A DNA stretch of 64,000 bases, taken from assembly GCA_017507045.1 (NCBI GenBank), contig JAFWBP010000001.1, positions 1 to 64,000 of the forward strand, written 5' to 3'. The first letter of the stretch is position 1, and each line of letters opens with the position of its first letter. Origin of the DNA: Clostridia bacterium. GTDB taxonomy: Bacteria > Bacillota > Clostridia > Christensenellales > Borkfalkiaceae. The position numbers and the translations under genes are program-made. Shown piece after piece: positions 41,601 through 50,000 of this stretch. The notes under the pieces are model-generated. The model made no database searches. It saw only the letters and a list, made by a program, of their open reading frames with translations, and had not been told where the DNA came from.

Positions 41601-44600
41601 GGGCTATGGCATTTCCGAAGTGGAAGGTGTAAAGAATTCTTCTATCCCGGCAAACGATTTCTCGATTACCTATCAAACGGGCGAGGAAGCATATTCCGAA
41701 GCGATCAGGCAGTTCATGAGAGCCGGCACCTATACTGTTCGATATAACATCGCAGAAAGCGAGAATTATTTCGGCACGAGCGGGGAGTTTACCATTAGAA
41801 TCGCAAGAGCAACACTCAACGTAACGAATCCTGCCGATATGCAAAAAACTTACGCCGCCACTGCGTATTGGTCTGGGCTTTCCGATGCAAGCTTTGATAA
41901 TCTTCAAACGGGGGATACTTTCGCGCCAACCTATCTTTGGAAGGAAGCGCCTTACACAGGAAGCGGATTTACGAATGTTGGCACCTATCAGCTTACGTAC
42001 ACGGTAAAGCTCTACCATGGCAATGAAGACGTAACTGATTGCTATAATATCACCTACGGCGCAGCAAACGCGGCAAACTCCGCGAACGGTGCGTTCAAAA
42101 TTCAAATCGATAAGGCGCCGCTTACGGTGAATAAAGCCGATGTCTCCGGACTCACTTACGATGGTCATGATCAATTCAGTGAGCTTTTGGCTTCCGAAGT
42201 TAGCGGTCGGTATAACGATGGCTCCACGTTAAGCTTCACCTACAGCACGAGCGAAGCGGGAAGCTACGGCGAACCGTTTGAAGCGAAAAACGCCAATACC
42301 TACACGGTTTATTACAAAGTCTCCGCAGGTTCCAATTACGAGGAGGCTACGGGTTCGTATACAATCACGATCGCCCCGAAAGAGCTGACCGTCACGCTTC
42401 CTGCAGCGCAGAGCGGCACCTTTGGAAACACGTTCGAATGGCAAGGCGCATTCGCGGAAACGGGTGTTGAGGGCGAGGCAATCTCCTTCGTGTATTCCTA
42501 CACGGGTAACTATATGATCGGTGGTGCTTCCGTGGATATTAACGGCAACGATCTCAGCCTTGAATACCTGAAAGCCATCGAGGACGCCGGAAACTATACG
42601 TTTGCTTTCGAATACCTTATCAACGGCAACGAGGATATCGGAAACTATAGTATCACGAATGCAGATGCCACCTTCAAGATCACGATCGGCAAGGCGCAGG
42701 GCGAAATTACGTTGCCTACGCTCACTACGGAATTTACCTATCTTGGCGAAGAGCAAAAGGTAGATCTTTCCGCCGTAACGAAGGTTGGCGATGGCGTGCT
42801 TACCTACACGGTTAACGGCGAGCAAAAGGCGATGGCAACGCCTTTCACCTTCACCACCGTTGCAGATGGAAACAAAACGCTCACCGTAAATCTTTCTGAA
42901 ACGCGCAATTATAAAGGCGCTTCGGAAGAAATTGAAATCACGGTCAACAAAGCTATGCCGGTGTTGGATAGCTATACAGAGGAAACAGAATATACCTACA
43001 CTGCAGGCAACACGTCTCTAATTGCTAATAATAAGAATGATGAGCATATCATCTCCATAATTAAAGGGCTTGATGCGCATGAAAACGTTTACAGTGATGC
43101 TCAATTCACGATCATCGGTATCAAATACGTTACCGCGGATGGGGAAGAGCATGCTTTTGATGAGAGCAACTTAAATTCTGCCCTCTCCGAAGCCGGAACT
43201 TACGCCGTCACGGTTCAAGTAAGCGGTGCGAATTATGAAGAGGCTACCACCACCTTTACCTTCACCATCAATCCGGCGCCGCTTACGGTATCTAAAGATA
43301 ACATTTCCGGTTTAACCTATAATGGCTCGGATCAGTTCAGTGCGCTCACAGATTCCAACGTTAGCGGTCGGTATAGCGATGGTTCCTCGTTTAGCTTCAC
43401 TTACAGCACGAGCGCAGAGGGCGATTACGAGGGAACGTTTGAAGCGAAAAACGCCAATACCTACACGGTTTACTATAAAGTCTCCGCAGGTTCCAATTAC
43501 GAGGAGGCTACGGGTTCGTATACGATCACGATCGCCAAGGCGCAGCTTACGGTATCTAAAGATAACATTTCCGGGTTAACCTACAATGGCTCGGATCAGT
43601 TCAGTGCGCTCACAGATTCCAACGTTATCGGTCGGTATAACGATGGCTCCACGTTAAGCTTCACCTACAGCACGAGTGAAGCGGGAAGCTACGGCGAAAC
43701 GTTTGAAGCGAAAAACGCCAATACCTACACGGTTTATTACAAAGTCTCCGCAGGTTCCAATTACGAGGAGGCCACGGGTTCGTATACAATCGCGATCGCC
43801 AAGGCGCCGCTTACGGTATCTAAAGATAACATTTCCGGGTTAACCTACAATGGCTCGAATCAGTTCAGCGCGCTCGCATTGGGAAATGTTACGAGTACGC
43901 TTTATGGAAACGATAGCGCTCTTCTTTCTTTCACTTACAGCACGAGCGCAGAGGGCGATTTCGAGGGAACGTTTGAAGCGAAAAACGCCAATACCTACAC
44001 GGTTTACTATAAAGTCTCCGCAGGTTCCAATTACGAGGAGACTACTGGTTCGTATACGATCGCGATCGCCAAGGCGCAGCTTACGGTATCTAAAGATAAC
44101 ATTTCCGGGTTAACCTACAATGGCTCGAATCAGTTCAGTGCGCTCACAGATTCCAACGTTAGCGGTCGGTATAGCGATGGTTCCACGTTAAGCTTCACCT
44201 ACAGTACGAGCCTAGCGGGAAGCTACGGCGAAACGTTTGAAGCGAAAAACGCCAATACCTACACGGTTTATTACAAAGTCTCCGCAGGTTCCAATTACGA
44301 GGAGGCTACGGGTTCGTATACGATCATGATCAACAAGGCAAATGCTCCTGCGCCTACGAATCTTCCGGCGTCTATTGATGGCGGATTCCGTTATTATGGT
44401 CAAACGCTTGAAAGCATTGCGATCAAAACCCTTTTGGGAGAATATTATAGTTGGGTAAATGTGAGCGAGCCGATCAAGGGATCTGATAGTTCCGTGTATG
44501 CCTTTATTTACAATCCGAACCCTGACAATTACAACGATTATGAGGGCGAAATAACTGTCATTACAGAAAGAACGGTAATCACGCTCACTCCTTCCTCTGC

Positions 44601-47600
44601 TGAGATTGCCGTCAACTATGGTAGCACTGCTGCAGATGCCGTGGAGCAATTTGATTATAGCCTTGCGACTGAAGCCCGTGCACTTTCCGAAACGGAACAG
44701 AGCTATCTCACGGGTAAATTTAATATTTCCATTTCGGATGGTGTTGATTTCAGCATCGGTAGCACGTATCTTGCAATATTCAACATCGAGCTTAACGATG
44801 ATTATTATGAAATTGCAGATGGTGCAGAATGTGATCCTGCAGTTCTTCTTAAAATCAGGTCTGTACAAATTGGTGTGCGAGATGTATCCAACAATAATGC
44901 TTGGAACGATCCTACCGAATGGGGAAATGAGGAGAATTGGTATACGATTGAAGAGGCATTGCATGCGGCACAACCGACTGGCGATCCGAATCTTGAAACG
45001 ACGATTCGCATTGTAGGCAATATTTCCGGTACGATAGAAACCAAGTTCTCTGAACTAGATTCGTTCATAACCGGGTATGATGATAGTAGCTACTACACGA
45101 TTAAAAATGGTGTGGCGTTACTTTTGCCTGTTGTTGATATAAATAATACGAATCAAAGCGGTGCTGCCCGTGCATATACTACCGGAACGAATGGAGAATA
45201 TTTCTCCGGTTTTACTGCTTCGGGGAGCATGTCGGGCTTGTTTGGAGGCAGTAGGACGGTTCCTTCGAGAGGGAATGCGGATACCGTTCCTGTGAATTTC
45301 AATCAAGCTACGCCGCTCTATTCTCGCCTTACCGTGCCGAGCGAAGTCACGCTTAATATTGCGGATGGTGGAACTCTCACCGTGGGCGGTATTACAGGTG
45401 CTGGTGTACGCGTAACATTGATCGGACATCTCAACCGTGTTTCCGGCAGTTATTCGGAGCTTAAGCTTGAAGGAAACATTGAAAGCGAGGGGACAATCAA
45501 TGCCTATGGCAATATCGTGGGCAATGGTAGCATCAATGCAAAGGCCGGTATTGTGCGCGAGCGTTTTGAAGTACTCGATTCTCCTGCTTTAGCTAATTTC
45601 GTTGGTCGATATTTTGGCAACCGAAAGGTTAGTCCATCAGATCTACTCGGTGGCAACGATATAGTTGTTGCTAACCCCAACGAATTCCCGTTAGAAAACT
45701 ATCAACTCGTTGCTATTAGCACTATGTTGAACGTCCATTCCGGCGCACAATATTTAGGGAATTTCCGGATGTTTGTGGAAGGGATTTCCATTTCGGCATC
45801 CAGTATGGCAATTATTAATGCCGGTGCACAATTTTCGATTGCCGATTTCGTGATTACAAGCAAATATGAGGGCGATTCAGATGCCAATGGCTTTGTCTTG
45901 CTTCAAGATGGAGCAGTTCTCACGAAAACGGTGTACGAAAGTACTGATGAAAACAATGAAGAGCTAAAATATCTTCGATTTAAGTTTGAAATTAACGGTG
46001 GGGCTGTCGGCGGAATCGTTTCCCTGGGGTTAAGTGTTTTTGGCACGATAATACGAGTAAATAGCAGTGAGCTTAAGTTCCCTATATCCAGTACTATGGA
46101 TTTAGTGTTAAAGAACGGAAGCTATTTGTTCGAGCACGGTTATGAATTTATTGGAACTACCCTGATTGGCTTTAATAATAAGGATGATGAAAGCAGTGAT
46201 GACGATGCAGGGCATACCGATCCGGCTATCAATCCTAATGTCAGAACCGCAACGGGTGCAATTCTTACGCTTGCAGATAATGCGAATGTTACGTTGCGGA
46301 GCCCGCGCGCTAATAGCAGTAATGGAAAAGGAATTATTTTCTATACCGGTTCTAAGCTTACTGTTGGTGGCGGATGCGCGCTTACCATTGGCGGTCAGCT
46401 TGGCGGCAATATCATAGGTGAAAAAGGGGCAATCATCAACGTTGAGAGCGGCTTAGCGCAGGCAATAGGCTACAATGGCGGCACAGGCAACTTTGTTATC
46501 AGTCCGACCGATATTATATCGCAGTTGACGGGTTATAAAATCCCGATTACTTTTGAAGGCACGGAAACAAATTCTTCTGCAATCGGAGCACTTAAGGAGG
46601 GGAACCAGAAGGAGTTCGGCAAAGGAGTAACTTATTATCATAACGGAGAGTATTGGGTAAGCGGGGATGCGCAGTATTCTATTACCTACAAATACTTCTA
46701 CCGCGATGCAGAAGGCAGATTGCAGGCAATTGATTCTGCTCTTATCGCAGATGAAAGCGGGAACCCTACATTCGTTACACCTAATAGCGGAGTCACTTAT
46801 CTCTCCTTTGGCGGCATCACATATCCCGAGTACACGTTCACGGGTTGGTATGCAGATGAAGCATGCACGCAAACCACGAATTCGATTAATGGTTTGGAAA
46901 TGCGTGAATATATCATTTACGGTCTGTTTGAAAAGGTGCCGGTATACAATTTCTCGTATAATACGAACTACAACACGTTAAATGATAATGGTTCTGTGAA
47001 TGAAAGCGGCACAAATAGTGGAATCAACATGAATAAAGTTCCCGTCACAAAAGAGCTGCTTGATGATTTTGTTAGCGGTTCGCAGATCAACGCGCAGGAT
47101 AACGATGTATCCATGCAGCGCTACTTTGCAGGCTGGTATCTCTATGATGGAACAACGGGCAAGTGGATGCCTTACTCTGCAGAAAATGTGATCGCAATTT
47201 ACGGAGAATTGGATGCGCTCGATATTGAAGTACAACTTTATGCCGTTTGGGCGGATAAGATTCATGTAATCTTTGAAGCAGATACTGAAGCCTCGTATAA
47301 CAGATACGATGCTGGCTTCTATAGAATGGGAGATACGGTTTCTCCGCTCGGCTACAATAATGGCAACAAGGATCCTGAGATTTCTACTTACTTTGTAGAT
47401 TGGAGAAATGAGAACGGCGAAATTAGATTTGTAAATTCGTACACGATTCCCATGGGCACGGCCGATGGTACGGTAATCACATTTATTGCGCATCGACAGA
47501 ACAAGGTATACGTAGAGTTCATAGATGAAACTGAAAAAATTGAATATGCATGGGAAGGTTATTATATGGCAGGTTCTTTGGTTGCACCTTCCAATTATAG

Positions 47601-49089
47601 CAATGGGAATAATGATCCTACCGTTACAACGTATTTTGTCGAATGGATAAGCGATAGTGGGATCACGATTACCAACTCCTATGAGATTCCTGCAAATACG
47701 GCCGGTGGCACGGTAATCACATTTACTGCCAACCGTGCGGCTAAGATTACGGTTAACTTCACAGATAGCGTGAAGGATCCGAAAAAGGTTTACACAGGAA
47801 CAGGTTATTATATGCCCGGCAGTTTGGTTGAGGCTCCCGGTTATATCAGTGGAAATGCAGATCCGAACATATCGACGTACTTTATCGAATGGCAGCATAA
47901 TGGAGAGCCGTTCGATAGAATTCCGGAAAACACTCCTGTAGGTACGACAATTGAGCTAATTGCTTCTAGAGAATCGAAAATAAAAGTTAGCGTTGAGAGG
48001 CAATTGGTTGATGCAAACGGAAAGGAAGTTAATAAAAATGTTGGAAAGTATTTGCAACTCGATATAATAGCTACTGATCCGTCAGGAGAAGAAATCGCGT
48101 GGATTGATGATACGGATACCACGCAAACGTCCAGCAAGACAGGATATTTTATATCTGGCACGAACCTTACAATTAGCATAAAATATTGGAAAGATACTGG
48201 TACTCTCGTAGAAAGTAGTTGTGTAAACGATTCTGGCTGGATCACGATAGGCAATGTAAAGACAGCTGTTAAGAGTGAGGAAAAAACAAATGTTGAAGTT
48301 ACGAATGAACTCAACATTATTTTCGGTGCACAATACGCGTCAAGTGAAGGGCTCGGCAGCCTCTGTCTTGTTGAAGGCACGCTCGTTATGCTCGCAGATG
48401 GTACGCAGAAGAAGGTAGAAGATCTTGCTATGGGCGATATGCTTCTTGCGTTCAATCATCTAACTGGTCAATATGAGGCAAGTCCGATGCTGATCAACCT
48501 GCACGCGCTGGATGAGAGTATGTGGTGTAGAGTAATCTATTTGACGTTCTCCGATGGAACAAGAATCGGCGTCATCACAGATCACGCTTTCTTCGATCGC
48601 GATTTGAACAAGTATGTTTACATCAATGAAGAAAATGCAGCCGAGTATATTGGGCATAAATTCGTTCAGGTTCAAAGCGAGGGCGGCGAGTTCGTCAGCG
48701 GTGAAGTCGTGCTTACAGGAGTGGAAGTCGTTGAAGAGTTTGTTAGAAGATTCTCGCCTATCAGCGGCTTGATTAACGTGGTTACGGGAGGATTGTTGAG
48801 CTTCACCGAGGTCATCAATGAGGAAGGCCCGATTCACGGTGCGATCAATATCTTCGAATTCGATGAGAACATGAAGTACGATGAAGAGAAGATGCAGGCG
48901 GATATCGAGAAGTACGGCCTCTACACCTATGAGGATTTCAAGGATTATATGAGCTATGAAGAATTCATAAGCTTCCCTTGGGCGTATTTCAAGGTCGCAG
49001 TCGGCAAGGGTAACCTCACGTGGGAAGATATTCTTTGGAATATTCAATATATCCAAGAGCAGTTAATTTTACAGGCTAAAGCTGAGTAA
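35686..49089 (+). CDS. Giant exported repeat protein with C-terminal Hint domain
   Basis: 4,467 residues. N-terminal signal with possible lipobox (VFSFGC, Cys24). Residues ~34-257 are InlB/Listeria-Bacteroides-type beta-grasp repeats (VTFMSNG, FVGWNYNYG). Residues ~260-2140 are many MBG-like modules marked by YTYGD, GFVY, NYEIxF and LTIxKA. Five near-identical ~88-residue units lie at ~2144-2231 and 2531-2884. Residues ~2885-3655 are Gly/Asn-rich, probably beta-helical. InlB-like repeats return at ~3660-4100. The end is a Hint domain starting at Cys4227 (SLCLVEGTLVMLADG, then DLAMGDMLLAF and ITDHAFF), with TGGLLSF where inteins have the terminal HN, so splicing is unlikely but N-terminal cleavage is possible. 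No LPxTG or C-terminal anchor is seen. Start at 35686 behind AGGAGGA. Probably a surface adhesin or matrix protein; function inferred from architecture only. Confidence 0.88.
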   Translation: MKKRWISALTLLVIAFVAVFSFGCAYVFEEEKFTVTFMSNGAIVLEEEYEAGEQVVFPEDPAPYSDDHYEYTFVGWNYNYGDPNSECVTELTVAHHDVTLYAAFKRDAIVNTGTFRVRFRDGITGELLKAEDVPNGGSATAPTPIDHTGSHMQFSHWSESFDIVTASMEVYAIYSGVPYPVEEHVLDEVRSIEVPYGERLNRHVLDLGSGDGIPLAFKFEGWFLDEEYTQRITAEDLMPAPEKAGEPLHVYAKFSIRSFTDTSNTATIDTSGALIYGGGDDYLYVRNLDDADGLIYTYEWNVTFNDKPFTGSEKQYDLFGAGEYAVSVNVTANYKNGVLVQSKQLSRAATVTKAVLSLNNIGIDRNTLVYGEGAPRATFDASGFQYEDGEELFNITYRYVLGGNTQDSAENNDDLKTVRLPVGRYALIAEIAELANYTVDCEDMDENGVADLEEISFSVTKKEVRLNLTVASNTYGEDEGFLPTLTFEDGFGLAYGEAFDSVTGGVLGAPEYVVAGRANSGKEYSGPMDYGYRIYAGESYTASVKGMNENGNYTVVLPAAVNFAIARRDFKVTVYVNDTSFIYGEIPQFTFATNALETDRADFGVRAWAYTLGEGSSTFYNADYLLDAGSYAVTVLADSFERLGDNAANYEAPTQENISVANFKIEKTALKIGIEEIKNYTYGDHGGNDPVPNATFEGFVKNPNGEYQKAEVLGGTFYWTYYAADSAVYSTTDPAIGKRVQGNYAVGTYTITPSGYTSENYEIEFFSTELTIAKASLKLTVGLSNLNDANALIYGTRPSLRISSGYTNGIFYEGFVQSNGMYETVEAVFADAVPTVTYFDAQNKVISANGVFHVGSFTADLLAETLAKAKATATNYEITVTPKAFSVTPKQLTITPIVTAGLIYGDTFMPDFVAEGFAYEDGRSVLDASGSVYSYQKGGASYTGNVHEGKTYFDAGDYTVNVAGFEAADYTFRYLSSTFRVGVRNATVNISATGATYGANPIVSYTAPNVLTWDMDGFAFAYEYQWYVNNGYRDYDSEAYTYFQAAEYRVTLNYEPNANYNLTVRGEGVAIYARFEITKAPLSIGVKNVNASYVYGTAPAPQFTYAGFVENENESVLNGGRFLYAVTSEANNTNANISRFTVGKYTVAASGFSANNYEIEHESATGFEITKKALTITVSVENFTYGESFVPMLSYEGFVYGENENTSDLVGSAIYTVNGNRYAPNAFFSAGAGEGYTVSVSGLISQNYEITFAEGRFNVAKAILTVTISGVIGFTYGEKNVPALMATVSGYVHGETDRTAGIVGTISYTYTGDTNGNEDNTANGRLRADTYTIGASGLSAANYEFDYVFENGINTFTVAPRAITITLFEGWNIYGGDPTAYAWYTLEGTIYDSELTFTPVILKGGESYEVASEHHFSIGTYTISVSYVANPDYKVGVGSVGTISGNTVTKTFTIAPRPIEVELTVRGSVNPGTYTYGQISAADYEPEWEVTGRYNIFAEDRVDNYFVAAVANANGYFGVGTHTVTLMIQVGENYAVTFNTPQFTVVPKSVTITLSQIANYTYGELEKTFAPIITVDGLLTAERDLQSTLLEAVLVSYSRNGGAYVPNTAFFDAGSYAATMGFAVDFNTQANGYENYNFTFKYVSATGSAENVSFNIAKAKFDINPTLPSMSPTKGANWAYAPEFGSGFFESNGFRFNGTIKLQSATPGTYTATSEATFNTFFEWEEGKFSITLNGLEVTDNFELTYRLSLLISSSNYKVTPHLINANGGMQDVDVGGDNVYSADFTYDGRTYAFTIEAYALKDDTVTDETDPSVFITVEYSTQREGGWSEEPFAFLSVNDSTTVYYRISTDNANYGEQIGSFQIDIARAQNAISTQNVVGTEFTYDSDAHTVDFTKATASFGAITYAEGGIAIENGKKAYTNAGTYTVTLFVAGTDDYDGATATVTVSVGKAALGNVKFNTPNVFTYNGAKQGYGISEVEGVKNSSIPANDFSITYQTGEEAYSEAIRQFMRAGTYTVRYNIAESENYFGTSGEFTIRIARATLNVTNPADMQKTYAATAYWSGLSDASFDNLQTGDTFAPTYLWKEAPYTGSGFTNVGTYQLTYTVKLYHGNEDVTDCYNITYGAANAANSANGAFKIQIDKAPLTVNKADVSGLTYDGHDQFSELLASEVSGRYNDGSTLSFTYSTSEAGSYGEPFEAKNANTYTVYYKVSAGSNYEEATGSYTITIAPKELTVTLPAAQSGTFGNTFEWQGAFAETGVEGEAISFVYSYTGNYMIGGASVDINGNDLSLEYLKAIEDAGNYTFAFEYLINGNEDIGNYSITNADATFKITIGKAQGEITLPTLTTEFTYLGEEQKVDLSAVTKVGDGVLTYTVNGEQKAMATPFTFTTVADGNKTLTVNLSETRNYKGASEEIEITVNKAMPVLDSYTEETEYTYTAGNTSLIANNKNDEHIISIIKGLDAHENVYSDAQFTIIGIKYVTADGEEHAFDESNLNSALSEAGTYAVTVQVSGANYEEATTTFTFTINPAPLTVSKDNISGLTYNGSDQFSALTDSNVSGRYSDGSSFSFTYSTSAEGDYEGTFEAKNANTYTVYYKVSAGSNYEEATGSYTITIAKAQLTVSKDNISGLTYNGSDQFSALTDSNVIGRYNDGSTLSFTYSTSEAGSYGETFEAKNANTYTVYYKVSAGSNYEEATGSYTIAIAKAPLTVSKDNISGLTYNGSNQFSALALGNVTSTLYGNDSALLSFTYSTSAEGDFEGTFEAKNANTYTVYYKVSAGSNYEETTGSYTIAIAKAQLTVSKDNISGLTYNGSNQFSALTDSNVSGRYSDGSTLSFTYSTSLAGSYGETFEAKNANTYTVYYKVSAGSNYEEATGSYTIMINKANAPAPTNLPASIDGGFRYYGQTLESIAIKTLLGEYYSWVNVSEPIKGSDSSVYAFIYNPNPDNYNDYEGEITVITERTVITLTPSSAEIAVNYGSTAADAVEQFDYSLATEARALSETEQSYLTGKFNISISDGVDFSIGSTYLAIFNIELNDDYYEIADGAECDPAVLLKIRSVQIGVRDVSNNNAWNDPTEWGNEENWYTIEEALHAAQPTGDPNLETTIRIVGNISGTIETKFSELDSFITGYDDSSYYTIKNGVALLLPVVDINNTNQSGAARAYTTGTNGEYFSGFTASGSMSGLFGGSRTVPSRGNADTVPVNFNQATPLYSRLTVPSEVTLNIADGGTLTVGGITGAGVRVTLIGHLNRVSGSYSELKLEGNIESEGTINAYGNIVGNGSINAKAGIVRERFEVLDSPALANFVGRYFGNRKVSPSDLLGGNDIVVANPNEFPLENYQLVAISTMLNVHSGAQYLGNFRMFVEGISISASSMAIINAGAQFSIADFVITSKYEGDSDANGFVLLQDGAVLTKTVYESTDENNEELKYLRFKFEINGGAVGGIVSLGLSVFGTIIRVNSSELKFPISSTMDLVLKNGSYLFEHGYEFIGTTLIGFNNKDDESSDDDAGHTDPAINPNVRTATGAILTLADNANVTLRSPRANSSNGKGIIFYTGSKLTVGGGCALTIGGQLGGNIIGEKGAIINVESGLAQAIGYNGGTGNFVISPTDIISQLTGYKIPITFEGTETNSSAIGALKEGNQKEFGKGVTYYHNGEYWVSGDAQYSITYKYFYRDAEGRLQAIDSALIADESGNPTFVTPNSGVTYLSFGGITYPEYTFTGWYADEACTQTTNSINGLEMREYIIYGLFEKVPVYNFSYNTNYNTLNDNGSVNESGTNSGINMNKVPVTKELLDDFVSGSQINAQDNDVSMQRYFAGWYLYDGTTGKWMPYSAENVIAIYGELDALDIEVQLYAVWADKIHVIFEADTEASYNRYDAGFYRMGDTVSPLGYNNGNKDPEISTYFVDWRNENGEIRFVNSYTIPMGTADGTVITFIAHRQNKVYVEFIDETEKIEYAWEGYYMAGSLVAPSNYSNGNNDPTVTTYFVEWISDSGITITNSYEIPANTAGGTVITFTANRAAKITVNFTDSVKDPKKVYTGTGYYMPGSLVEAPGYISGNADPNISTYFIEWQHNGEPFDRIPENTPVGTTIELIASRESKIKVSVERQLVDANGKEVNKNVGKYLQLDIIATDPSGEEIAWIDDTDTTQTSSKTGYFISGTNLTISIKYWKDTGTLVESSCVNDSGWITIGNVKTAVKSEEKTNVEVTNELNIIFGAQYASSEGLGSLCLVEGTLVMLADGTQKKVEDLAMGDMLLAFNHLTGQYEASPMLINLHALDESMWCRVIYLTFSDGTRIGVITDHAFFDRDLNKYVYINEENAAEYIGHKFVQVQSEGGEFVSGEVVLTGVEVVEEFVRRFSPISGLINVVTGGLLSFTEVINEEGPIHGAINIFEFDENMKYDEEKMQADIEKYGLYTYEDFKDYMSYEEFISFPWAYFKVAVGKGNLTWEDILWNIQYIQEQLILQAKAE
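42115..42378 (+). repeat. 88-residue repeat unit, copy A
   Basis: 264-bp copy of the unit repeated at 43276-44337, starting APLTVNKADVSGLTYDG. Its 3' half is almost identical to the later copies, while its 5' part has diverged. Confidence 0.88.
43276..44337 (+). repeat. Four tandem 264-270-bp near-identical repeats
   Basis: Copies start at 43276 (264 bp), 43540 (264), 43804 (270) and 44074 (264). Each encodes LTVSKDNISGLTYNGS ... EAKNANTYTVYYKVSAGSNY ... and ends in YTI(T/A)IAKA. Copy three has a two-residue-longer central segment. In-frame lengths allow copy-number change without frameshift. Confidence 0.95.
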
Positions 49090-49097
49090 TCGGCAGT

Positions 49098-49126
49098 CCA
49101 TCGCCCACCTTGCGTGGGCGATGGGA
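49098..49126 (+). terminator. Hairpin after the giant gene
   Basis: CCATCGCCCA and TGGGCGATGG form a perfect 10-bp stem with a 7-nt loop. No T tract follows, so read-through into the ABC genes is possible. Confidence 0.55.
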
Positions 49127-49202
49127 AACGCCGCAAAAATCACTTTGTTTTTCAGCTCCCCCAAAGGGGCGCCGAGCTTGAATCAATAAATAGGAGAGAA
49201 GT

Positions 49203-50000
49203 ATGGCATACTACAATCAACCGAATGGGGCGCCCGTGGCAGGCGCACAGCGCCCCAAGAGCGAGCGCAAAGAGGTCGTTCGCGTGAAGGGGCTCTGCAA
49301 AAAGTACTCCAAAAACGCAGATTGGGCGGTGAAGAACATCTCGTTCAGCTGCTTTGAGGGGGAGATCGTGGGCCTTCTCGGGCATAACGGCGCGGGAAAA
49401 TCTACCACGATCAAGTGCCTCGAGGGCATGCTGCCTTATGAGCGTGGGGAAATCGCCATTGCAGGCCACGATATCCAAAAGGATCCCCTCGCGGCGAAGG
49501 CGAACATGGGCTTCGTTACGGATAACCACGCCGTATTCATCAAGATGACGGGCATGCAGTACATTAACTTTATGGCAGACGTCTATAAAGTTCCCACGCA
49601 GCTGCGCGTGAAGCGCCTTGCCGCGCTCGAGAAGGTATTCCAGCTCGGCTCGGCCATTCACAACCTCGTCTCCTCGTACTCCCACGGTATGCGGCAGAAG
49701 GTGTGCATGATGGCTTCGCTCATCCATCACCCCAAGCTTTGGATCTTGGACGAGCCCATGACCGGCCTTGACCCGCGCACGATGAAAGCAGTGCAGGATT
49801 TTATGCGCCGCTACGCCGCCGCAGGCAATACGATCATCTTCTCTTCGCACGCGCTCAACACCGTTGCGAAGTTGTGCGATCGCGTCGTGCTCATTCGCAA
49901 GGGCAAGCAGCTGAACGAGATCAACGTGAAGCAGATCTGCGCCATGAACCCTAACTTTGACTTTGAGGAGTACTTCTTAAGAAATGAAAGACAAGATTGA
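49203..50000 (+). CDS. ABC transporter ATP-binding protein
   Basis: 265 residues. A Pro/Gly/Asn-rich N-terminal extension of about 22 residues precedes the nucleotide-binding domain: Walker A LGHNGAGKSTTIK, signature SYSHGMRQK (a variant of LSGGQ common in ABC-2 exporters), Walker B LWILDEPMTGLD and the switch His in IIFSSHALN. GGAGAG precedes the ATG. It overlaps the permease gene by 17 bp. It lies 113 bp after the giant exported-protein gene, and the pair looks like a dedicated exporter. Confidence 0.94.
   Translation: MAYYNQPNGAPVAGAQRPKSERKEVVRVKGLCKKYSKNADWAVKNISFSCFEGEIVGLLGHNGAGKSTTIKCLEGMLPYERGEIAIAGHDIQKDPLAAKANMGFVTDNHAVFIKMTGMQYINFMADVYKVPTQLRVKRLAALEKVFQLGSAIHNLVSSYSHGMRQKVCMMASLIHHPKLWILDEPMTGLDPRTMKAVQDFMRRYAAAGNTIIFSSHALNTVAKLCDRVVLIRKGKQLNEINVKQICAMNPNFDFEEYFLRNERQD

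Noticed and set aside
35710-48455. Long minus-strand open frames across the giant gene
   Set aside because: They mirror the codon pattern of the + strand repeats, have no ribosome sites or promoters and resemble no family. They are shadows.
48300-49089. Splicing intein at the end of the giant protein
   Set aside because: No terminal His-Asn and following nucleophile are visible, and there is no extein module after it, only about 70 residues. Cleavage is possible, splicing is not supported.
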